From: Terrihabitans soli
Lineage (GTDB): Bacteria > Pseudomonadota > Alphaproteobacteria > Rhizobiales > Methylopilaceae
Length of the DNA stretch: 64,000 bases
Direction of reading: 5' to 3'
NCBI RefSeq assembly: GCF_014191545.1
Contig: NZ_AP023361.1
Span: 1,082,501 to 1,146,500 of the forward strand
The position numbers and the translations under genes are program-made. The notes under the pieces are model-generated. The model searched no databases and was not told the DNA's origin. It saw nothing but the letters and a program-made list of their open reading frames with translations. Below are positions 35,958-44,236 of this stretch, piece by piece (the first letter of the stretch is position 1; each line of letters begins with the position of its first letter).

Positions 35958-36416
35958 TCACAGCACCGGCGGCAGAACCGGAATCGGCAGACCGAGCGCC
36001 AGCGTAAATACGAGACCGGAGAAGGCGGCAAGGAAGCTTGCGAGCACCACGCGTTCCGAAACGCCCGAGCCCGGCTGAGCGAGCGAGGTGACGAAAACCG
36101 TCACTGTGGCGCTGGCCAGAAGCCCGATCGGCTGGACGAGAAGCGCAAAAGCGATAATGCCCGCGCCGATGCTGGCGGCGCCGCGCCAGTGGAAGGGCAC
36201 CGCGTCGTCTGCCTTCAAAGCGTCCCGCAATTCGAACCCGCCGCGTATGGCGATGCCGATGCCGAGCAGGATCAGCCCCCAGGCTGCGACATAAGGAATA
36301 AAGCCCGGGCCCATGCGCGCGCCGGTGCCGAGCGGAAGATTTCTCCCGAAATACAGAAGGATAGCGGCGAAGCCGAGCGCGAAGGCGGCGGTCGCGAAAG
36401 AGCGGTAAGCGGTCAT
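35958..36416 (-). CDS. tctB: Tripartite tricarboxylate transporter, small permease TctB (system 1)
   Basis: 152 residues with four to five hydrophobic segments, starting MTAYRSFATAAFALGFAAIL and ending in LALGLPIPVLP. The G-A-R-M-G-P-G-F motif (GTGARMGPGFIPYVAAW) is typical of TctB. The true start is the ATG at 36416; the frame stays open upstream through the divergent promoter. It pairs with TctA as the membrane part of system 1 and is divergent from tctC, with 91 bases between. Confidence 0.9.
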   Translation of the reverse strand: MTAYRSFATAAFALGFAAILLYFGRNLPLGTGARMGPGFIPYVAAWGLILLGIGIAIRGGFELRDALKADDAVPFHWRGAASIGAGIIAFALLVQPIGLLASATVTVFVTSLAQPGSGVSERVVLASFLAAFSGLVFTLALGLPIPVLPPVL

Positions 36417-36507
36417 TTGGTGTGTCCCCAAAACGAATAATCTACAATTCCGATAGACAAACAAAAAAGTCAAACTATTATCGCTCGTGGAATTTGGAGA
36501 TACACAA

Positions 36508-37500
36508 ATGTCTAACGTATTTAAAGTAGTAGCGCCCCTCCTGATGAGCGCGGCGATTGCAACGGCGCCGCTCTCGGCGTTCGCGCAGAGTGTCGATGTC
36601 TCGAAGTACCCGCAGGACAATGTGAAGATCATCGTCACGGCCTCGGCCGGCGCGAGCTCTGACGCGCTCGCCCGCACGGTCGGCCGTGAGCTCGGCAAGA
36701 TCTGGGGCAAAGACCCGGTGATCGAGAATGTCGGCGGCGGCAGCGGCAATATCGGCCTCGAGCAGGTCGCCCATTCGAAGCCCGACGGTCTGACGATTGC
36801 GGTCGGCGGCGACAAGGTCCCGCTCAACGCGATCTTTTTCGGCGCTGAGCTGAAATACGATCCGATCAAGGATCTCTCGACGGTGACGAAGGCCGTCGCC
36901 AATCCGTCGATCCTCGTTGTGCGCCCGGATCTCGGCGTAAAGACCCTCGACGAATATCTGAAGCTTGCGCGCTCCAAGCCTGGCCAGCTGAATATCGGCA
37001 CGCCCGGCAATGGCAGCGCCCATCACCTGACGCATCTTCTGCTCGGTCAGAAAACCGATACCAGCTACACCTACGCTCCCTATAAGGGCGGCGCCCCGGC
37101 CGTGACCGATATTCTCGGCGGCCATCTCGACGGCCTGATCATTACGCTCGCCGCCGTCACCGAACACGTCCGCGCCGGCCGTCTCGTGCCGATCGCCGTC
37201 TCGACGGCCAAGCGCTCCACGGCTCTGCCGGACGTGCCCACCTTCCAGGAAGCCGGCGTCGATGTCGTGAACGAAAGCTGGCAGGGCTTCCATGTCCCGG
37301 CCGGAACGCCGCGCCCGCTCGTCGAGCGCATCAACAAGGACTTCGTCAAAGCGCTGAACGCTCCGGAAGTGAAGAACTTCCTCGAAGGTCAGGGCTTCGT
37401 CGTCGTGGCGTCTTCGCCGGAAGAAGGCGACAAGACGGTGCTCGATAGCTTCAAGAAGTATGGCGAAGTCATCAAGGCCGCCAATATCAAGCTCGACTGA
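36508..37500 (+). CDS. tctC: TctC/Bug-family periplasmic binding protein (system 1)
   Basis: 330 residues. A signal peptide (VVAPLLMSAAIATAPLSAFA) is followed by the Bug fold with VTASAGASSDALARTVGREL and IENVGGGSGNIGLEQV, the two family signatures near the ligand pocket. TctC delivers a carboxylated ligand to TctAB. The ATG at 36508 is used with an upstream TTGGAGA. It is divergent from tctBA and followed by a strong terminator, then by the monooxygenase cluster on the same strand. It likely supplies that cluster. Confidence 0.9.
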   Translation: MSNVFKVVAPLLMSAAIATAPLSAFAQSVDVSKYPQDNVKIIVTASAGASSDALARTVGRELGKIWGKDPVIENVGGGSGNIGLEQVAHSKPDGLTIAVGGDKVPLNAIFFGAELKYDPIKDLSTVTKAVANPSILVVRPDLGVKTLDEYLKLARSKPGQLNIGTPGNGSAHHLTHLLLGQKTDTSYTYAPYKGGAPAVTDILGGHLDGLIITLAAVTEHVRAGRLVPIAVSTAKRSTALPDVPTFQEAGVDVVNESWQGFHVPAGTPRPLVERINKDFVKALNAPEVKNFLEGQGFVVVASSPEEGDKTVLDSFKKYGEVIKAANIKLD

Positions 37501-37505
37501 TGCTC

Positions 37506-37534
37506 AAAGGGCGGCCCGTACGGCCGCCCTTTTT
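37506..37534 (+). terminator. Intrinsic terminator after tctC (system 1)
   Basis: AAAGGGCGGCC, a short CGTAC loop and GGCCGCCCTTT form an 11-bp stem followed by TTTTCATTTT. It starts five bases after the tctC stop and separates it from the SDR gene downstream, allowing high binding-protein expression with some read-through. Confidence 0.82.
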
Positions 37535-37593
37535 CATTTTCCAAGGAAGTTTCACATCATGAACATCGCAGTTTTTTACCGGGGGACGCTCTG

Positions 37594-38346
37594 ATGGCTC
37601 TCTCCGGACGTCTTGACGGAAAAGTCGCGCTCATCACCGGATCGGCGCGCCGTATCGGCCGCGCCAGCGCCATCGAGCTGGCGAAGGAAGGCGCGCATGT
37701 CGTCATCCATGCAAAATCCTCATCGGCTGAAATCGAAGCGGTAGCCAAGGAAATCCGCGATCTCGGCGGCAAGGCATCGACCGCGCTGGCCGACATCACG
37801 GACGAAAAGTCCGTTCAGGGCCTTATCGACGGGATCGTGAAGTCGCAAGGCGGCCTGCACATCGTCGTCAACAATGCGGCGATCCGCAACGAGACGGCAT
37901 TCGAGAAGATCACGCTCGAGGATTGGCGTGCCGTGAACTCGGTCGTCACCGAAGGTGCGTTCCTGGTCACGCGCGCAGCGATTCCGCATCTCGTCAAAGC
38001 AAAATGGGGACGCGTCATCGCCATCGGCGGCGTCGCCGGCCATAGCGGCGTATTCGATCGCGTTCACGTCGCGACCGCAAAGGCGTCCCTGATCGGCTTC
38101 ACCAAAGCGATTGCGGTCGAATATGCGCAGCATGGCGTCACCGCCAATCTCGTCGTGCCCGGCAAAATTGGCGGACCGCGTTCTGCGACTTCGGGCAAAG
38201 GCGGCGCCTTCCCGAACAATGCAGAGCCGATCGTGACCCAGGAAGGTTTCCCGGAAGACGTCGCCGAAATCGTCCGCTCCCTGACCGTGTCGGGTTTCGT
38301 GACCGGCCAGACCGTTCACGTCAACGGCGGCATGTACTTCATCTAG
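37594..38346 (+). CDS. SDR-family oxidoreductase with non-canonical active site (paralogue 1)
   Basis: 250 residues, classical SDR length. TGSARRIGRA is the NAD(P)-binding glycine motif and VNNAA the structural Asn. The usual catalytic Ser and Tyr are both missing: the NISS position reads AIGG, and YxxxK is VATAK (Val159 to Lys163) with His158 just before. Lys163 is kept. It likely binds nucleotide, but its chemistry may differ from standard alcohol oxidation. It is first in a same-strand cluster of monooxygenases; GGGGGAC lies six bases before the ATG. Confidence 0.82.
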   Translation: MALSGRLDGKVALITGSARRIGRASAIELAKEGAHVVIHAKSSSAEIEAVAKEIRDLGGKASTALADITDEKSVQGLIDGIVKSQGGLHIVVNNAAIRNETAFEKITLEDWRAVNSVVTEGAFLVTRAAIPHLVKAKWGRVIAIGGVAGHSGVFDRVHVATAKASLIGFTKAIAVEYAQHGVTANLVVPGKIGGPRSATSGKGGAFPNNAEPIVTQEGFPEDVAEIVRSLTVSGFVTGQTVHVNGGMYFI

Positions 38347-38355
38347 GAGCCCATC

Positions 38356-39708
38356 ATGGCGCGCAGCCTTCATCTCAATCTTTTCATCCACGGTCGCGGG
38401 CATCATGAAGCGTCGTGGCGGCATCCGGGCGCAACGCGTCTGCCGCTGACAGATATCCGCTACTATCAGCAGCTCGCGCAGATCGCGGAAAAGGGTCTGT
38501 TCGACTCGATCTTTCTGGCTGACGCGCTCGCCATCGCCGACGGTATCGGCCATGTCGCGCGCTCGGGCCTTGAGCCGATCACGACTTTGTCCGCGGTCGC
38601 AACCGTCACGGACAAGATCGGACTGATCGGCACCGCGTCGACGACCTATACCGAGCCCTACAATCTCGCCCGGCAGTTTGCCTCGCTCGACCATATCAGC
38701 AACGGCCGCGCCGGCTGGAACATCGTGACCTCCTGGGTGCAGGGCGCTGCGCCGAACTATGGCGACGATACGCAGGTCGAACATGCGGAGCGTTACGAGC
38801 GCGCCCATGAATTCCTCGATATCGTGTCCAAGCTCTGGGACAGCTGGGCGGACGATGCCGTCATCGACGATCCGGACAGCGGCGTCTTCGCCGATGAGAG
38901 CCGGATCACGCCGATCCGTCATCGCGGCAAGCATCACGGCGTTGCGGGTCCGCTCAACCTGCCGCGTTCGCCGCAAGGGCGGCCGGTCTATATTCAGGCA
39001 GGTTCTTCGGAAACCGGGCGGCGCTTTGCGGCGCGCTATGCGGAAGCGGTTTTTACCGCCCATCTCGAAAAGAAAACCGCCGTCGATTTCTATGCCGATA
39101 TCAAGGGGCAGGCGGCAGGCTTTGGCCGCAGCAGAGATGAAATCCTGATCCTGCCCGGCATCAGCGCGACCATCGGCTCAACGGAAGCCGAAGCCAAACG
39201 TCTTGAACAGGAGCTTCATGAAGCGACGCATCCGAGCGTCGGGCTGCAGCGCCTGTCGAACCGTTTCGGCGGCCATGATTTCTCGCATCTCAGCCTCGAT
39301 GCAAAACTCTCGGTCGACGATTTCCCTGAGCCGAGCACGGTGCAGGGCGCGCAGTCGAGGGCAGGGGTGATCCTCTCCATCGTCAAGCGCGACAAGCCGA
39401 CTTTGCGTCAGTTGCTGCACAGCCTTGCCGGTGCGCGCGGTCATTTCACCATTGCCGGCACGCCCGAACAGATCGCCGATACGATCGAGGACTGGTTCAA
39501 GACGGGCGCTGCCGACGGCTTCAATGTCATGCCGCCGGTTCTGCCGCTTCTGCTCGAAACTTTCATCCAGGAAGTCGTGCCGATCCTGCAGAAGCGCGGC
39601 CTGTTTCGCACCGCATATGAAGGCTCGACCCTGCGCGAGCATTACGGTCTCGCGCGGCCCGAAAGCCAGTATTTCGGCACAAACCCTCCCGCAAAGCTCA
39701 CCGCGTAA
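38356..39708 (+). CDS. LLM-class flavin-dependent monooxygenase, NtaA/SnaA/DszA-like (A)
   Basis: 450 residues. SLHLNLFIHGRGHHEASWRHP at the N-terminus, ASTTYTEPYNLARQFASLDH and GRAGWNIVTSW are the conserved blocks of the nitrilotriacetate/EDTA/dibenzothiophene-sulfone monooxygenase branch, a TIM-barrel that uses reduced FMN. These enzymes oxidise C-N or C-S bonds and require a separate FMN reductase, which is encoded three genes on. It sits 9 bases after the SDR and 11 bases before the second LLM enzyme. The substrate is not readable, but tctC upstream suggests a carboxylated molecule. Confidence 0.9.
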   Translation: MARSLHLNLFIHGRGHHEASWRHPGATRLPLTDIRYYQQLAQIAEKGLFDSIFLADALAIADGIGHVARSGLEPITTLSAVATVTDKIGLIGTASTTYTEPYNLARQFASLDHISNGRAGWNIVTSWVQGAAPNYGDDTQVEHAERYERAHEFLDIVSKLWDSWADDAVIDDPDSGVFADESRITPIRHRGKHHGVAGPLNLPRSPQGRPVYIQAGSSETGRRFAARYAEAVFTAHLEKKTAVDFYADIKGQAAGFGRSRDEILILPGISATIGSTEAEAKRLEQELHEATHPSVGLQRLSNRFGGHDFSHLSLDAKLSVDDFPEPSTVQGAQSRAGVILSIVKRDKPTLRQLLHSLAGARGHFTIAGTPEQIADTIEDWFKTGAADGFNVMPPVLPLLLETFIQEVVPILQKRGLFRTAYEGSTLREHYGLARPESQYFGTNPPAKLTA

Positions 39709-39719
39709 ACGGAAAACCT

Positions 39720-41060
39720 ATGTCGAAGCGTCAGCTCAGCCTCAATCTCTTCGTCTATCCCAATGGCCATCACGAGGCGGGATGGCGCTATGAAGGGAGC
39801 GAGCCCGAACGCGTGCTCGACATCTCCTTCTATCAGGACCTTGCGAAGAAGGCGGAAGCCGCAAAATTCGATGCACTGTTCTTTGCCGATGCGCTCGCTC
39901 TGCCGGACAATATCCGCTGGGCGAGCCGTTTCCGGCTTGAGCCGATCACCTGGATGGCGGCGCTCGCCGCCGTCACCGAGAAGATCGGCTTTATCGGCAC
40001 AGCCTCGACAACCTATTTCGATCCGTTCAATCTGGCACGCCTCTTTTCCTCGCTCGATCATTTGAGCAAAGGCCGTATCGGCTGGAACATCGTTACGACC
40101 AGCATCGATTATGCGGCGCAGAATTACAGCAAGGACTCGCATCCGGTTCACGCCGACCGCTATGCGCGGGCGCATGAGTTTCTCGATGTTGTGACGCGGC
40201 TCTGGGACAGCTGGGAGGATGAGGCGGTCGTCAACGACGTGCCGTCCGGCATTTTCGCCGACGATGAGAAGATCCACGAGATCAATCATATCGGCGAGAA
40301 CTTCCGCATCCGGGGGCCGCTGAACCTGCCGCGCTCACCTCAAGGGCGGCCCGTTTATGTGCAGGCGGGCTCCTCGCCGGATGGACGCGCCTTTGCCGCC
40401 CTTCATGCCGAAGCGATTTTCACCGCGCATCAGACGATCGAAAGCGCGCAGGAATTCTACGGCGACATCAAAAAGCGCGCCGCCGCCAATGGCCGCGATC
40501 CCTCGCAGGTGCGCATCCTGCCGGGGATCAGCCCCTATATCGGCTCGACAGAGAAAGAGGCGAACGATCTTCTCGACGAGTTCAACGATCTCACCCAGCT
40601 CGAATATTCGCTGACGCATCTGCGGCGGCGCATCGGTGTCGATCTCTCGGGCTACGATCTCGATGGGCCGGTGCCGCGCCATCTCATCCCGACCGAAGGC
40701 GATCTCACCGAGATCACGCGCTTCAAGCTGATCGTCGGCATCATCGACCGCGAAAAGCCGACCATCCGTCAGCTGATGCACAAGCTCGCCGGTGCACGCG
40801 GTCATTTCGTTTTTGCCGGTACGCCCGAACAGATCGCCGACAAGATCCAGTCCTGGTTCGAGAACGGCGCCGCCGACGGCTTCAATATCATGCCGCCTTA
40901 TCTGCCCGGCGGCATCGAAGTGTTCATTTCGGAGGTCGTGCCGATCCTCCGCAAGCGCGGCCTGTTCCGCGAAGACTATGAAGGCAACACACTGCGCAGC
41001 CATTTCGGGCTCGACCGGCCGAAAAGCCTCTATTCCGAAGCCCAGCGCAAATCCGCTTGA
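39720..41060 (+). CDS. LLM-class flavin-dependent monooxygenase, NtaA/SnaA/DszA-like (B)
   Basis: 446 residues, clearly a paralogue of the preceding monooxygenase, with the same blocks (SLNLFVYPNGHHEAGWRYEG, ASTTYFDPFNLARLFSSLDH, GRIGWNIVTT, RSPQGRPVYVQAGSS). The mid-section differs more, so the two probably take consecutive intermediates or related substrates, or form a heteromer. It needs FMNH2 from the reductase two genes downstream. It is followed after 14 bases by the glutaredoxin-DinB gene. Confidence 0.9.
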   Translation: MSKRQLSLNLFVYPNGHHEAGWRYEGSEPERVLDISFYQDLAKKAEAAKFDALFFADALALPDNIRWASRFRLEPITWMAALAAVTEKIGFIGTASTTYFDPFNLARLFSSLDHLSKGRIGWNIVTTSIDYAAQNYSKDSHPVHADRYARAHEFLDVVTRLWDSWEDEAVVNDVPSGIFADDEKIHEINHIGENFRIRGPLNLPRSPQGRPVYVQAGSSPDGRAFAALHAEAIFTAHQTIESAQEFYGDIKKRAAANGRDPSQVRILPGISPYIGSTEKEANDLLDEFNDLTQLEYSLTHLRRRIGVDLSGYDLDGPVPRHLIPTEGDLTEITRFKLIVGIIDREKPTIRQLMHKLAGARGHFVFAGTPEQIADKIQSWFENGAADGFNIMPPYLPGGIEVFISEVVPILRKRGLFREDYEGNTLRSHFGLDRPKSLYSEAQRKSA

Positions 41061-41074
41061 ACCAGGAGAATTTT

Positions 41075-41845
41075 ATGTCGCTTGCCGCTAACGAAACCCG
41101 TCCCGACATTTCCGTCTATTGGAAGCCGGGCTGTTCAAGCTGCCTGAAGACCAAGGAATATGTCGAGGAACTCGGCCTCGAATTCGAATCCGTCAATGTC
41201 CTCGAAGACGAAGCCGGGTTTCAGGAAGTCTTGAATTCGGGCCTCCGCAGCATTCCCGCGGTGCGGCTGAAAGACCGTTACGTCTACTCGCAGAATCTCA
41301 ACGATGTCGCAAACCTTCTCGGCGTTGCGCGCCGCAAGGCGGCGCTGACGCCGGCGCAGCTTCTCGAGCGTTGGGACACGATCCTCGAGAAAGTGCCGCA
41401 GCTCCTCGAAAAGTTTTCGGAAGAGGAACTCGCGAAAGACGTCATCCCGAACCGGAAGCGCTCGGTGAAGGATCTGTTCGTCCATATCGGACAGATCGCG
41501 CACGCTTTCGTCGAACAGCTTGAGAACGGCCTCATCGAGATCAAGCCGGTGCACGCTTTTGTCGATCCGTCGATCGTGACGAAGGCTGACATCCAGGCGC
41601 ATCTCGCCGCGCGTAATGCCGAATGGAAAGCCTGGCGCCGCCGCGGCGAGAACAAGATCCCGGCCGAACTCGAAACCTATTACGGCAAGCAGCCGTCGAT
41701 ACAGGTGATCGAACGCGGCACCTGGCATTGCACGCAGCATGCCCGCCAGCTCGACATCATTTCGGTCGGGCGGTTCGGATCGGAATTCACGATCGCGCCG
41801 GAACTCTATGAGGGCCTGCCTTTGCCGAAGCGCATCTGGGCGTAA
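41075..41845 (+). CDS. Glutaredoxin-DinB fusion protein
   Basis: 256 residues. The N-terminal 80 form a glutaredoxin/NrdH-like thioredoxin fold with CSSC (Cys20, Cys23) in YWKPGCSSCLKTKEY and the cis-Pro loop LRSIPAVRL. The remainder is a DinB-like four-helix bundle, with histidines in FVHIGQIAHAF and WHCTQHARQLD placed as its metal ligands. DinB-type proteins include thiol-dependent transferases and isomerases. The ATG at 41075 has AGGAG six bases upstream. Genes on both sides are flavin monooxygenase and FMN reductase, so a role in thiol conjugation or thiol-dependent cleavage is likely. Confidence 0.72.
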   Translation: MSLAANETRPDISVYWKPGCSSCLKTKEYVEELGLEFESVNVLEDEAGFQEVLNSGLRSIPAVRLKDRYVYSQNLNDVANLLGVARRKAALTPAQLLERWDTILEKVPQLLEKFSEEELAKDVIPNRKRSVKDLFVHIGQIAHAFVEQLENGLIEIKPVHAFVDPSIVTKADIQAHLAARNAEWKAWRRRGENKIPAELETYYGKQPSIQVIERGTWHCTQHARQLDIISVGRFGSEFTIAPELYEGLPLPKRIWA

Positions 41846-41887
41846 AGGCGAATGCGCCGCGTCATATCCGGAATACAGGAGAACAAA

Positions 41888-42451
41888 GTGTCAAAACCTC
41901 AAATCGTCGGCATCAGCGGCAATCTCGCGAGTCCTTCGCGCACCCTGTCCCTCGTCGTCTCGACCGCCGAGCGCATTGCGCGCGAAAGCGGCGGCGAGGC
42001 GCGCGTGCTGGATATTTCGGATCTGTGGGGCCTTGGTGAAATCCGTTCGCGGGCCGGTGCGCCGCCCGCGGTGGAAGCCGCGCTGAAAGCCGTCGAACAA
42101 GCCGATCTTCTGGTCGTCGGATCGCCGGTCTACAAGGGTTCCTATACCGGGCTCTTCAAGCACTTCATCGATTTCATCGACTATCGCTCGCTGATCGGCA
42201 CGCCGGTTGCGCTGCTGGCGACCGGCGGCAGCGATCGCCATGCGCTGGTGATCGAACATCAGCTGCGTCCGCTGTTTGGCTTTTTCCAGGCGCAGGTTCT
42301 GGGCACCGGCATTTTCCTCACCGAGAAGGATTTTTCCGACGGAGAGATCACCGATGCGGTTCTCAAAGCGCGGTTCGATCAATTGGTGCGGGAAGGCGTC
42401 GATGCTTTGCGGCCGTTCCGTTCCGGTGCGCGCACCGAAGCGGCGGCTTGA
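41888..42451 (+). CDS. NADPH-dependent FMN reductase (MsuE/SsuE-like)
   Basis: 187 residues from the GTG at 41888, with AGGAGA nine bases upstream; the frame is open earlier, but that part has no family similarity. GISGNLASPSRTLSLV is the FMN phosphate loop and VVGSPVYKGSYTGLFKHFID the flavodoxin-like motif of SsuE/MsuE reductases. It reduces FMN with NADPH and supplies it to the two LLM monooxygenases upstream, making a typical two-component system. Such pairings are known for sulfonate and aminopolycarboxylate oxidation. Confidence 0.88.
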   Translation: MSKPQIVGISGNLASPSRTLSLVVSTAERIARESGGEARVLDISDLWGLGEIRSRAGAPPAVEAALKAVEQADLLVVGSPVYKGSYTGLFKHFIDFIDYRSLIGTPVALLATGGSDRHALVIEHQLRPLFGFFQAQVLGTGIFLTEKDFSDGEITDAVLKARFDQLVREGVDALRPFRSGARTEAAA

Positions 42452-42489
42452 GCGTCTAAGCCTTTTCTCTCGATTGCCAGGACCCTAAT

Positions 42490-42501
42490 ATTGTCGACGA
42501 T
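42490..42501. promoter_or_regulatory. ATTGT-CG-ACGAT, weaker match to the GntR-type palindrome
   Basis: A near-palindrome 39 bases upstream of the rhodanese start, within an 89-base gap that probably holds a promoter. It differs from the island consensus A(T/C)TGT-(CA/TG)-ACA(A/G)T in the right arm and centre. It may link the rhodanese to the same regulator, but the match is imperfect and could be chance. Confidence 0.3.
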
Positions 42502-42540
42502 CCGCTCCAATGCTCGCCGGCCACATCGCAGGACAGGACC

Positions 42541-44154
42541 ATGAACGTGATTGTAAAGAACCCGACTGCAACCGTTGACGCGAAGACCGTCCGCGACTGG
42601 CTTGCCGACGGCAAAGAGATCGCGTTCTTCGATGTGCGCGAGGAGGGGGAGTTCGGCTGGGGTCATCCGCTGCTGGCGGCCAATCTTCCCTACAGCCGTC
42701 TCGAACTCGATATCGAGCGCTTCGTACCGCACAAGAACACGCGCACGGTTCTGATCGGTGCGGACAATAATCTTCCTGCCATCGCCGCTGCGCGGCTTAC
42801 GGCGCTCGGCTATTCCAATCTTCACATCGTTGCCGGCGGCATCGAGGCCTGGAAGACGGCGGGCCTCAAACTTTTTGAGGGTGTCTATGTGCCGAGCAAG
42901 GCCTTTGCCGAAGTCGTCGAGCACGCTTATCACACGCCGCCGATCGAGGCCGAAGACCTCAAAAAACTGATCGATGAGAAAGCGGATTTCGTCGTCCTCG
43001 ACAGCCGCACCGAAGAAGAATTCGCGCGCTTTCATGTGCCGGGTGCGATCAGCGTTCCGGGCGCCGAACTCGTGCATCGCGTTGCCGATCTCGTGCCGTC
43101 GCCGGACAAACTCGTTGTCGTCTCCTGCGCCGGCCGCACGCGCGGCATTATGGGCGCGCAGAGCCTGATCAATGCCGGCATTCCGAACAAAGTGCGCGTG
43201 CTGAAAGGCGGCACGCAGGGCTGGCGCCTGGCCAAGCTTGACGTCGAGACCGGCGAACGCTTCTCGACATCGCCGACGGATGCCGGACGCAAGACCGCGA
43301 AGGGCTGGGCGGATGCGCTGGCCGCACAGCATGGCGTCGGCCGCATCGCGCATGACGAGCTGGCCAAATGGCGGAAGGACGCGGCGCGCACGACCTATGT
43401 GATCGATGTCCGCACGAAGGGTGAATATGCGAAGGGCCATCTTGCCGGCGCAACGCATGTTCCCGGCGCGCAGCTCCTGCAGGCGACCGACACTTTCATC
43501 CCCGTGCACCGTGCCCGCGTCGTCCTCGTCGACGATGACGGCGTGCGTGCGACTGTCACCGCCCATTGGCTGAAACAGCTCGGCTGGGACGTGCATGTGC
43601 TCGACAAGGCGCTGGACGGGCAGAAGATCGTCTCCGGCGAAGACGAAACGCGCAAAATCTGGCAGCCGGATGTTCAAGAGATCGCGCCGAAAGAGGCGCG
43701 CGCCTGGCTCGGCGACAAAGGCCGCCTCATCTCGGTGACGTCGAGCGATGCCTATCGCAAGGAACGCCCGTCGGGCGCGGTGTGGAGCATTCGTCCGCGG
43801 CTTCTGTCGGCGGTCGGCGATCTTGTGCCCGGCGCGCGCGTTCTGGTCATCGGCGACGAAGAGGGGGTATCGGCGCTTGCGGCATCCGATCTGCGCGAAG
43901 CGGGGTTCGACGCGGCGATCGTTGCGGGCGGCGTTGCCGCCTGGAAGGCGGCGGGCCTGCCGCCGGATACCACGCCGTCAGCTCTTCCGGATGCCGAGCG
44001 TATCGATTTCCTGACCTGGAACTGGGATCGCCATTTCGGCAATGCGGCGGCCTCGCGTGCCTATCTCAATTGGGAGCTCGATCTGCCGCGGCAGATCGAA
44101 GAAGACGGCACCGCCTATTACAAGATCAAGGTTCCCGCCGGCGCCGCCCACTGA
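42541..44154 (+). CDS. Four-repeat rhodanese-like sulfurtransferase
   Basis: 537 residues with four rhodanese folds (about 10-115, 135-240, 265-370, 375-470). Only the second has a catalytic cysteine: VVSCAGRTRG with Cys196. The corresponding loops of the others read IGADNN, VDDDGV and IGDEEG, so they are inactive. The tail (about 490-537, NWDRHFGNAAASRAYLNW) is conserved-looking but unknown. It would transfer sulfane sulfur via a Cys persulfide. A bidirectional terminator follows. It may end the monooxygenase cluster or have its own promoter in the 89-base gap before it. Confidence 0.85.
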   Translation: MNVIVKNPTATVDAKTVRDWLADGKEIAFFDVREEGEFGWGHPLLAANLPYSRLELDIERFVPHKNTRTVLIGADNNLPAIAAARLTALGYSNLHIVAGGIEAWKTAGLKLFEGVYVPSKAFAEVVEHAYHTPPIEAEDLKKLIDEKADFVVLDSRTEEEFARFHVPGAISVPGAELVHRVADLVPSPDKLVVVSCAGRTRGIMGAQSLINAGIPNKVRVLKGGTQGWRLAKLDVETGERFSTSPTDAGRKTAKGWADALAAQHGVGRIAHDELAKWRKDAARTTYVIDVRTKGEYAKGHLAGATHVPGAQLLQATDTFIPVHRARVVLVDDDGVRATVTAHWLKQLGWDVHVLDKALDGQKIVSGEDETRKIWQPDVQEIAPKEARAWLGDKGRLISVTSSDAYRKERPSGAVWSIRPRLLSAVGDLVPGARVLVIGDEEGVSALAASDLREAGFDAAIVAGGVAAWKAAGLPPDTTPSALPDAERIDFLTWNWDRHFGNAAASRAYLNWELDLPRQIEEDGTAYYKIKVPAGAAH

Positions 44155-44176
44155 GCGGCATAAGGCCGACAAACAA

Positions 44177-44211
44177 AAGGGCCGGCCCGCCTGGCGGACC
44201 GGCCCTTCGTT
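44177..44211. terminator. Bidirectional intrinsic terminator
   Basis: AAGGGCCGG, a 13-base partly self-paired loop and CCGGCCCTT, with short T-rich flanks on both sides. It lies between the convergent rhodanese (+) and MmgE/PrpD (-) genes. Confidence 0.68.
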
Positions 44212-44236
44212 TGAGGCGAGGTGGGTCGCCTCGGAC

